Source: G020354085 sp964629975 (GTDB lineage: Bacteria > Pseudomonadota > Gammaproteobacteria > Acidiferrobacterales > Sulfurifustaceae). From it: a DNA stretch of 26,152 bases. The notes below the pieces were generated by a model. The model saw only the letters and a list, made by a program, of their open reading frames with translations, was not told the origin of the DNA and did not search any database. The stretch is taken from the NCBI GenBank assembly GCA_964629975.1, contig CAZVUN010000029.1, forward strand, positions 1-26,152. The letters run 5' to 3'. Each line of letters begins with the position of its first letter. Position 1 is the stretch's first letter. Of this stretch, positions 1 to 8,732 are shown piece after piece. The translations under genes and the position numbers were made by a program.

Positions 1-756
1 GTCCTCAATCAGCGCAGTGTCGCGCTCACGGCGCAGTACTGGAACCCGATCCTCGACTACGTGAGCAAGAAAAGCGGCGTGCCGCTCGCGCTCAAGATGG
101 GCAAGACCGCGGTCGAGACCACCGAGATGACGGTGCGGGGCGAGTTTGCCTTCGTCTACACCAACCATCTGTTCACGCCGGAGCGCAGCAAGCTCGGCTA
201 CCGGGTGATCGCACGCACCACCAGTCCCAGCATTCGCGCGGCGATCATCGTCCCCCAGGGCTCGACGCTGCGGTCGCTCGCTGAGCTTGGCGGCAAGGCC
301 GTGGCATTCCCGTCGCGCGAGGCATTCGTCGGTTACTGGGTGCCGATGGACGCGCTCATGCGCGCCGGCGTGACGGTGACGCCGTCGTTTGCCGGCAACC
401 AGGAAGGCGCCATCGCGCAGCTGCAAGCCGGCAAGGTCGCGGCCGCGGCCGTCAATCTCAACGTGCTCGAGAACTACGCCCACCGCGAGGGCTTTGCGTA
501 CCGTACGCTGTGGAGCTCGGAGGGCTATCACGACCTGCCGATCATGGCCAATCCGGCGCTGCCGCCCGACAAGGTCGAGGCGGTGCGCAAGGCGTTCATC
601 GACATGGCGCGCGATCCGGATGGCAGTCGCATCCTGCAGGCGGGGGCCGAACTGCTCAAGCTCAAAAAGCCGGTCGGGTTCATCGCCGCCGGCGATCCCG
701 ACTACAGCAGCTACCGGCGCTTCTACAAGACCACGGCAGTCAAGTCGGGCGGCTAG
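1..756 (+). CDS. PhnD-type periplasmic substrate-binding protein, 5' partial
   Basis: The frame is open from the first base and ends at TAG 754-756, so the N-terminus and any signal peptide lie outside the window; 251 residues are visible. The text (YWNPILDYVSKKSG, then FAFVYTNHLF, then SLAELGGKAVAFPS, then LQAGKVAAAAVN) follows the fold of PhnD-like proteins, the binding components of phosphate/phosphite/phosphonate ABC transporters. No permease or ATPase follows. The next codon after the stop starts a membrane-bound hybrid histidine kinase, which suggests this protein presents a ligand to the kinase instead of serving transport. The visible part has no cysteine, which argues against an AioX-like arsenite sensor. 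The ligand is unknown. Confidence 0.88.
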   Translation, partial: VLNQRSVALTAQYWNPILDYVSKKSGVPLALKMGKTAVETTEMTVRGEFAFVYTNHLFTPERSKLGYRVIARTTSPSIRAAIIVPQGSTLRSLAELGGKAVAFPSREAFVGYWVPMDALMRAGVTVTPSFAGNQEGAIAQLQAGKVAAAAVNLNVLENYAHREGFAYRTLWSSEGYHDLPIMANPALPPDKVEAVRKAFIDMARDPDGSRILQAGAELLKLKKPVGFIAAGDPDYSSYRRFYKTTAVKSGG

Positions 757-3405
<2,649 letters not shown>

Positions 3406-3418
3406 ACGGGTCGCACCA

Positions 3419-4567
3419 ATGCACCGCACGCAATCGCTGCCCGATCCGCTCGCCGACGAGGTGATCCTGGTCGCCGACGACAATGCGCTCAATCGTGACC
3501 TGCTCGTGCGCCGCCTGAGCGCGCAGGGCCATCGCGTCGAGGCCGTGGCCGACGGTGCCGCCGCGCTCGCGCGCCTGCAGGCGGGTGACGTCAGCCTGCT
3601 GCTGCTCGACATCATGATGCCGGTGGTCGATGGATTCACCGTGCTGCGCCGGATGCAGGCGCAGGAGTCGCTGCGGCACGTCCCGGTGATCGTGATCACG
3701 GCGCTCGATGAGCTCGATGCCGCCGCGCAGTGCATCGAGCTCGGCGCCGAGGACTATCTCACCAAGCCGTTCAACCCCGTGCTGCTGCGCGCCCGCGTGC
3801 ACGCCTGCCTCGAGAAGCGCCGCCTGTACCGCCAGGAAGAGCAGTACCGCGCGGTGCTGCGCCACTGCAACACGCTGCTCGAAGAGCGGGTGCGCGCCCA
3901 GGTGGCGGAGATCAGCACCGCGCAGCTCGCGGCTATCTACGCCATGTCGCGGCTCGCCGAGTCGAAGGACCCGGAGACCGGCGCGCATCTCGAGCGCATG
4001 CGCGAGTACTGCCGCGTGCTGTCGCAGGCGCTCGGTCGACAGCCGGCGTACCGCGCGCAGATCGACGCCTCGTTCGTTGAGACGATCTACGCGGCCAGCC
4101 CGCTGCATGACATCGGCAAGGTCGGCGTGCCGGACCAGATCCTGCTCAAGCCCGGGCGGCTCGACGCGCAGGAATGGGAACTGATGAAGACCCACACCGT
4201 GATCGGCGCCGAGACGCTGCGCGCCGTGCATCAGCAGTACGGACCGAATGCGTTCATCGGCATGGGTATCGAGATTGCCGAAGGCCACCACGAGAAATGG
4301 GACGGCAGCGGCTACCCCCGCGGACTGGCCGGCACCGACATCGCGCTGCCGGCACGCATCCTCGCGCTCGGCGATGTGTACGATGCGCTCACCTCGCGGC
4401 GCTGCTACAAGGCGCCATTCTCGCACGCCGACAGTCGCGCACTCATCGTCGAGGCGCGCGCCCGGCATTTCGATCCGGCGGTGGTCGACGCGTTTCTCGC
4501 GACCGAGGACGAATTCATTCGAATCCGGCGCTACTACCAGGATGCGGATGACCGCGGTGCCGGCTGA
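3419..4567 (+). CDS. Response regulator with HD-GYP output (c-di-GMP phosphodiesterase type)
   Basis: This is a 382-residue protein. The receiver domain at about 14-130 has the acidic pair VADDN, D64 in LLLDIMMP and K116 in LTKPF. A helical linker at about 135-170 leads to an HD-GYP domain with HDIGK at 230-234 and HHEKWDGSGYP at 290-300, so both metal-binding and signature motifs are intact. The family hydrolyses the second messenger c-di-GMP. The gene lies 13 bp after the kinase, and its receiver is a plausible target of the kinase HPt domain. I chose ATG 3419 because the receiver domain begins shortly after it; the frame extends upstream but only overlaps the kinase. The ribosome-binding site is weak, so translational coupling is possible. 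Confidence 0.94.
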   Translation: MHRTQSLPDPLADEVILVADDNALNRDLLVRRLSAQGHRVEAVADGAAALARLQAGDVSLLLLDIMMPVVDGFTVLRRMQAQESLRHVPVIVITALDELDAAAQCIELGAEDYLTKPFNPVLLRARVHACLEKRRLYRQEEQYRAVLRHCNTLLEERVRAQVAEISTAQLAAIYAMSRLAESKDPETGAHLERMREYCRVLSQALGRQPAYRAQIDASFVETIYAASPLHDIGKVGVPDQILLKPGRLDAQEWELMKTHTVIGAETLRAVHQQYGPNAFIGMGIEIAEGHHEKWDGSGYPRGLAGTDIALPARILALGDVYDALTSRRCYKAPFSHADSRALIVEARARHFDPAVVDAFLATEDEFIRIRRYYQDADDRGAG

Positions 4568-4585
4568 AGGGCTAGCGGGGCAGAC

Positions 4586-5518
4586 ATGGCACATCGTCAA
4601 TTGTCGCTGTTGCTGGTCGATGACCAGGCGGATATGCGCGAGTTGCTGGCGCGGCGGCTGGCGCGCGACGGTTTCCACGTCGCGACCGCCGAGACCGGCG
4701 AGGGTGCGCTCGAAATGATGCGCGTCGAGCGCTACGACCTGGTGCTGCTCGATCTGCAGATGCCCGGTCTCGACGGTCACGCGACGCTCGCTCGCATCAT
4801 GGCCGATCCGGCCCTGCGTGCGGCGGCGGTCATCATGCTGACCGCGAGCAGCGCGCGCGAGGCGGTGCTGCGCTGCCTGCAGGCCGGGGCCGCGGACTAC
4901 ATCGTCAAACCGTACGACTTCATCGAGATGAAGACGCGCATCTGGCGCGTGGCGGTCGCGCGCGGCCTGGCGAACGTGCGGCGCGACGACGCCGGGGCCA
5001 TCGAGGTGGCGGCGGCGCGCGTGCTGGTGGTCGACGACCAGGAGCTCAACCGCACGCTGCTCGCGCGCCGCGTACAGCAGATCGGGCACCACCCGGGCGT
5101 GGCGGCCGGCGGCGCCGAGGCGCTCGCGCGCCGGCGCGCCGAGCCGCACGATCTGGTGCTGCTCGACATCCAGATGCCAGACATGGACGGGTTCGAAGTG
5201 CTGCGCACGATCCGCGAGGACGAGCAGCTGTGCGGCACGGCGGTGATGCTGGTGTCGGCCCTCAATGACTCGGCCACCATCGCGCGCGGCTACGAGCTCG
5301 GCAGCGACGACTACGTGACCAAGCCGTTCAGCTCGGTCGAGCTCAAGGCCCGCATGACCATTTGTCTGGCAGTGCTCGAGGCCAAGCGCGCCGCGCGTGC
5401 GCGCCATGCACGTCTCGCGGCCCTCGCGCGCGAGGGCGCGGCGCTCGGATTCCACGACAACGTACCGACCGGCGCGGACCGGCCGGCGGCCGGGAGCGCG
5501 ACGCGCGGCAAGGGTTGA
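4586..5518 (+). CDS. Dual receiver-domain protein (REC-REC)
   Basis: This 310-residue protein has two CheY-like receiver domains and no recognisable output domain. REC1 (about 6-122) has VDDQ near its start, D56 in LVLLDLQMP and K108 in YIVKPYD. REC2 (about 145-262) has VDDQ, D194 in LVLLDIQMP and K246 in YVTKPFS. The last ~45 residues are Arg/Ala-rich (RAARARHARLAALAREGAA) and may form a helix. The gene lies 18 bp after the HD-GYP gene and is the last of the signalling operon. With both phospho-sites intact it could act as a phosphate shuttle or sink for the hybrid kinase, or signal through protein contacts. Confidence 0.92.
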   Translation: MAHRQLSLLLVDDQADMRELLARRLARDGFHVATAETGEGALEMMRVERYDLVLLDLQMPGLDGHATLARIMADPALRAAAVIMLTASSAREAVLRCLQAGAADYIVKPYDFIEMKTRIWRVAVARGLANVRRDDAGAIEVAAARVLVVDDQELNRTLLARRVQQIGHHPGVAAGGAEALARRRAEPHDLVLLDIQMPDMDGFEVLRTIREDEQLCGTAVMLVSALNDSATIARGYELGSDDYVTKPFSSVELKARMTICLAVLEAKRAARARHARLAALAREGAALGFHDNVPTGADRPAAGSATRGKG

Positions 5519-5527
5519 GCGCGGCGC

Positions 5528-6244
5528 CTAATGGCGCAGCGCCGGCGGCAGATCGCCTGCCAGCGACTGCAGGCGTTTGGCATCGAGGATGCGCACATGC
5601 CCGCGCGGCGCATCCAGGATGCCCTCGCGTTTGAACTCCGACATGTGACGGCTCACGGTCTCCACGGTCAGCCCGAGCAGCTCCGCCATCTCCTGGCGCG
5701 ACAGCGGCAGCGGCAGCTGCGTGGGCGAACCGTTCTTCAGCCCGAGCGGCGCGAGCGACAGAATGAACGCCGCCACCTTCTCGACCGAGGTCTTCTGACC
5801 GAGCAGGCGGATGAGGAGCTGCGCGCGATTGAGCTCCTCGTTGAGGATGTCGATCACGCGCAGCATGACCGCCGGGTTGTGGCGCAGCACCGCCAGCATG
5901 TCGGTGCGGCGGATCTTGCAGGCGTGCACCGGCGTCAGGCTCACGGCCGTGCAGGTGTAGGCGGTGTCGTGCATGCTCTGAAAGCCGAGCAGCTGACCGG
6001 GCAGCCCGAGACCGACGATCTGCTCGCGCCCGTCGGGCGTGAGGGTGGTGAGCTTGAGCTGGCCCGCGCGCAGGAGAAAGAGGTGGACATTGGCCTCGCC
6101 TTCGCGAAACAGCACCTCGTGCGCCGCGTAGTCGTGCTTGCTCAGCATGCCGCGGATCTCGCACACCTGCTGCGCCGTCAGTCCCGCGCTCAGGCTGGCG
6201 TCACACAGGACACAGTCTTCGATGTGGCAATAGCAGGTATCCAC
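5528..6244 (-). CDS. CRP/FNR-family transcriptional regulator, FNR-like
   Basis: This is a 238-residue regulator with a cyclic-nucleotide-type sensor barrel at about 25-140, a long dimer helix and a C-terminal winged helix. The recognition helix reads GLTVETVSRH, with E195, S198 and R199, the E-xx-SR pattern that lets E. coli FNR read TTGAT half-sites. The N-terminus has C4, C6, C11 and C14, and C109 aligns with the central cluster ligand of FNR, so an oxygen-sensitive Fe-S cluster is plausible although the cysteine spacing is not the FNR CX2CX5C. The start is GTG at 6244; no better start is visible in frame. The gene ends 9 bp from the converging signalling operon and is divergent from the cytochrome cluster, whose upstream region carries a matching palindrome. 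Confidence 0.93.
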   Translation of the reverse strand: MDTCYCHIEDCVLCDASLSAGLTAQQVCEIRGMLSKHDYAAHEVLFREGEANVHLFLLRAGQLKLTTLTPDGREQIVGLGLPGQLLGFQSMHDTAYTCTAVSLTPVHACKIRRTDMLAVLRHNPAVMLRVIDILNEELNRAQLLIRLLGQKTSVEKVAAFILSLAPLGLKNGSPTQLPLPLSRQEMAELLGLTVETVSRHMSEFKREGILDAPRGHVRILDAKRLQSLAGDLPPALRH

Positions 6245-6470
6245 GCTTCTTCTGCCTATGGGTTGTCGGGGATTGTCGCGCGCCGGCTGCTCACCGCTGC
6301 AACCATAGTCGCGCCGAATATCGGCTCGATCAAGGCGCCCATCCCTGAATAGTTGAGCAATTCGCTTGTGCCGGATGGCCCCACGTGGCCGATGCAGTTC
6401 GCTGACGACGCAGGAAGCCGCGTCAAAATTCCATCCTTATTTGCGTATTAGAAATTTGATGCTACGCGAT

Positions 6471-6484
6471 TTGATTTTTATCAA
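6471..6484. promoter_or_regulatory. FNR box TTGAT-TTTT-ATCAA
   Basis: TTGATTTTTATCAA is a perfect 5-4-5 match to the FNR/Anr consensus. Its centre is 6477.5. A possible -10 element GATAAA at 6507-6512 would put transcription start near 6519, which places the box near -41.5, the classic class II activator position. A second possible -10, TATGAT, is at 6496-6501. The adjacent regulator has the recognition residues that fit this site. The site itself is read directly; activation is inferred. Confidence 0.82.
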
Positions 6485-6598
6485 TGTTGACCCGGTATGA
6501 TTACGCGATAAAGGTGCCGCACGAAATCAATTGAACAGCGACACTGCCGACGAAGCGGCACGAACGACCGAAGCGGTAACACGTAACCCTAATCAATT

Positions 6599-6604
6599 GG
6601 AGGT
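6599..6604 (+). promoter_or_regulatory. Strong Shine-Dalgarno fixing the GTG start at 6610
   Basis: GGAGGT lies 5 bases before GTG 6610 and is the best ribosome-binding site in the window. It supports the GTG over the in-frame ATG at 6628, and the longer form also gives a complete signal peptide. Strong initiation fits a cytochrome made in quantity. Confidence 0.8.
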
Positions 6605-6609
6605 GGCCA

Positions 6610-7293
6610 GTGAAGAACGCAACAACAATGCTCCGTAGGAAGTCACTCGCGGGCGGCGCCGCATTACTGCTGGCGGGTATCGCCGGGCAGGTGTCGGCCG
6701 GCACCATCGTGGGATCGGCGCACGACTTCTCGACCCAGGGCTGGTCGGGCGGCCAGATCTGTATCGCCTGCCACACGCCGCATAACGCAAACGTCAGCGT
6801 GGCGGATGCGCCGCTGTGGAACCACGCATTGACGACCAAGACCTACCAGCTCTACACCAGTCCCACATTCAACGCGACCGCGGGTCAGCCAAGCGGTGCC
6901 TCGAAGCTCTGCCTGTCGTGCCATGACGGCACGGTTGCGCTCGACAGCTTCGGCGGGGCCACCGGGACGACCTTCATCGGCGCGAAATACGCGATCGGCG
7001 CCGGCCCGAACGATCTGAAGGACGATCACCCGATCTCCATCACGTACAACACGGCGCTGGCGACCACCGACGGCGGGCTGGCCGATCCGTCGACCAAGAC
7101 CGTGACGATCGGCTCCGGTACGCAGACCCGCAATGGCACCATCACGGCGGTCATGCTGTACTCCGGGCAGATCCAGTGCGCCACCTGCCATGACGTGCAC
7201 AACACCTTCACGGTCGCGGGTACCAGTGGCGATCCGCTGTTGAAGGTGAGCAAGGCCGGCAGCGCGCTGTGTCTGACCTGCCACACCAAGTAA
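6610..7293 (+). CDS. Tetraheme c-type cytochrome, OmcE-like (candidate nanowire subunit)
   Basis: This is a 227-residue secreted cytochrome. A signal peptide ends near residue 30 (GQVSA/GT). Four haem sites are visible: CIACH 51-55, CLSCH 101-105, CATCH 190-194 and CLTCH 221-225, the last two residues from the C-terminus. Non-motif histidines are H38, H58, H72, H140 and H197, one more than four bis-His haems need. The pattern AHDF, CxxCHTPHN, PLWNH, QPSGxSKLCLSCHDGTVA, DDHPIS and CATCHDVHN, with this size and haem number, is what I recall for OmcE of Geobacter and related filament-forming tetraheme cytochromes. Being an electron carrier outside the cytoplasm is certain; polymerisation is inferred. 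It is the first gene after the FNR box and is followed by a large hairpin. Confidence 0.85.
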   Translation: MKNATTMLRRKSLAGGAALLLAGIAGQVSAGTIVGSAHDFSTQGWSGGQICIACHTPHNANVSVADAPLWNHALTTKTYQLYTSPTFNATAGQPSGASKLCLSCHDGTVALDSFGGATGTTFIGAKYAIGAGPNDLKDDHPISITYNTALATTDGGLADPSTKTVTIGSGTQTRNGTITAVMLYSGQIQCATCHDVHNTFTVAGTSGDPLLKVSKAGSALCLTCHTK

Positions 7294-7331
7294 GTTGAGT
7301 TTTCAAGTAACCGTCGTTTCGTAGGAACGAT

Positions 7332-7392
7332 TGCTGCCGCGTCCCCTCATCCCGGACATTGCGAAGGGGTGAGGGGAGGAGTGGCGGCAGCA
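7332..7392. repeat. Two-tier inverted repeat / hairpin
   Basis: The outer arms TGCTGCCGC (7332-7340) and GCGGCAGCA (7384-7392) are perfectly complementary over 9 bp. The inner arms CCCCTCATCCC (7343-7353) and GGGGTGAGGGG (7366-7376) pair over 11 bp with one G-T wobble, around a 12-base loop. No T-run follows. It lies between the tetraheme gene and the first NHL gene, so it could protect the upstream mRNA, act as a partial terminator, or be a REP-like dispersed element. Confidence 0.7.
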
Positions 7393-7453
7393 TCAACAGC
7401 CGGGCTGTGGTGCGCAGTGTTGGGGCACATCGCGCGGCCCGTCAGTTTCGCCC

Positions 7454-8593
7454 ATGGCTGAGCCCAGAACAAAAGCGACAACCGTCTCAGCACTTCTCCT
7501 CTGGTCCGGCGCCCTGCTGTCTGTCCTGCTCAGCGCCGGGTGCGCCAGTTTCGGCGAGCGTGAAGCGCGGCCACCGGTGTTCTACCCGCCGCTGCCCAAC
7601 CCGCCGCGCATCCAGTACCTTGCCACCTTCTCCGAACCGCGTGACGCTGGCGACAGCAAGGGCGGTTTTGCCGATTTCGTGCTCGGCAAGGAGACGGCCG
7701 ACACCGAGAGCGTGCGCAAGCCCTACGGCGTGGCGATGCACGAGGGCCGGATCTACGTGGTCGACACGCGCGGTGCGGGCTACGCGATTTTCGATCTCGT
7801 AAAGAAGCGCTTCGAGTTCGTGCAAGGCAGCGGTGGCGGCACCCTGGTGAAGCCGATCAACATCGCCGTCGACCGCGATGATACCAAGTACATCACCGAC
7901 ACCGGCCGCAACCAGGTGCTGGCCTTCGATCGCGACAACCGCTTCGTGCGCGCCTACGGCGTCAAGGACCAGTTCAAGCCGGCCGATGTTGCCGTCAGCG
8001 GTGACCGCCTGTACGTGGCCGATCTGCAGCATCACCAGATCCACGTGCTCGACAAGGCGAGCGGCCAGACGCTGGCGAAGATCGGCAAGGTCGGCTCCAA
8101 GGAAGGCGAGCTGTATCAGCCGACCAACCTCACGATCGGGCCCGACAACCACCTGTACGTTACGGATACGGGCAACTTCCGCGTGCAGAAGTTCACGCTC
8201 GACGGCCAGTTCGTGCGCAGCTTCGGGGAGATCGGCAGCGGTGTCGGCAAGTTCGCGCGCCCCAAGGGCGTGGCGGTCGATCGCGACGGGCGCATGTACG
8301 TGGTGGACGCGGCGTTCGAGAACATCCAGATCTTCGGGCCGGACGGCAAGCTGCTGCTGTTCTTCGGGTCTCCCGGCGAGGCGCCGGAAAACATCAATCT
8401 GCCGACGGTCGTGGCGATCGACTACGACAGTGCGCCGCTCTTTCAGAAGTACGCCGATCCGAAGTTCAAGCTCGAATACGTCATCCTGGTGGCCAGCCAG
8501 TTCGGCGCCAACAAGGTCAATGCCTACGGCTTCGGGCGCATGGAGGACGTCGATTACACGGTGACCGACCGCCCGCCGGAGCCGGTGCCGTGA
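7454..8593 (+). CDS. NHL-repeat beta-propeller lipoprotein (copy 1)
   Basis: This is a 379-residue protein. A hydrophobic N-terminus ends in a lipobox-like LLSAG/C with C30 as the lipidation site; the following residue is Ala, not Asp, which favours the outer membrane. After a Pro-rich spacer (PPLPNPPRIQYL), five clear NHL repeats begin near residues 89, 133, 175, 222 and 269, with motifs such as KPYGVAM, LYVTDTGNFRVQKF and RPKGVAVDRDGRMYVVD. They should form a propeller. No catalytic residues are evident. NHL propellers usually mediate protein contacts. Its place between the tetraheme cytochrome and the barrel suggests an assembly or scaffold role in the outer-membrane electron pathway, which is inferred. 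No good ribosome-binding site is visible before ATG 7454. Confidence 0.9.
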   Translation: MAEPRTKATTVSALLLWSGALLSVLLSAGCASFGEREARPPVFYPPLPNPPRIQYLATFSEPRDAGDSKGGFADFVLGKETADTESVRKPYGVAMHEGRIYVVDTRGAGYAIFDLVKKRFEFVQGSGGGTLVKPINIAVDRDDTKYITDTGRNQVLAFDRDNRFVRAYGVKDQFKPADVAVSGDRLYVADLQHHQIHVLDKASGQTLAKIGKVGSKEGELYQPTNLTIGPDNHLYVTDTGNFRVQKFTLDGQFVRSFGEIGSGVGKFARPKGVAVDRDGRMYVVDAAFENIQIFGPDGKLLLFFGSPGEAPENINLPTVVAIDYDSAPLFQKYADPKFKLEYVILVASQFGANKVNAYGFGRMEDVDYTVTDRPPEPVP

Positions 8594-8669
8594 GCGCGGC
8601 GCGCGGCGATCGTGGCGGCTTGCGACGCGCTGCCGGCAGGCGGCCTGCGCGGGTCGCGCCCTATCGGAT

Positions 8670-8685
8670 GCCACGGCGCCGTGGC
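8670..8685. repeat. Perfect 16-bp palindrome
   Basis: GCCACGGCGCCGTGGC is perfectly self-complementary and lies in the 139-bp spacer between NHL copy 1 and the barrel gene. It may form a short RNA hairpin or bind a dimeric protein. In GC-rich DNA such a palindrome has limited weight. Confidence 0.45.
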
Positions 8686-8732
8686 GGGGAACGGGTTGGC
8701 CGGGACAATGGGTGAGGTGAGGGCTCCCGCAA

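Larger units (their letters stand above)
6245..6609. other. Divergent intergenic control region
   Basis: This stretch of 365 bp separates the FNR-like gene from the tetraheme cytochrome gene. It is clearly richer in A+T between about 6425 and 6515 than the genes on either side, as expected for a promoter. It contains the perfect FNR-type palindrome annotated separately, plus a lone TTGAT half-site at 6456-6460. I see no convincing ORF or RNA gene, and I could not settle a promoter for the leftward regulator gene. Confidence 0.7.

Noticed and set aside
1..756. AioX-like arsenite sensor feeding a histidine kinase
   Set aside because: The PhnD-like protein beside a kinase suggested this, but the visible 251 residues contain no cysteine for arsenite binding. 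The missing N-terminus leaves a small doubt.
5524..5537. Hairpin GCGCC-TAAT-GGCGC as a shared terminator between converging genes
   Set aside because: Only 5 bp of stem, no T-run on either strand, and it overlaps the regulator stop codon. Too weak to call.
5531..6352. 273-codon + strand frame opposite the FNR-like gene
   Set aside because: The - strand protein has all FNR-family features; the + strand translation is Arg/His/Gln-rich without structure.
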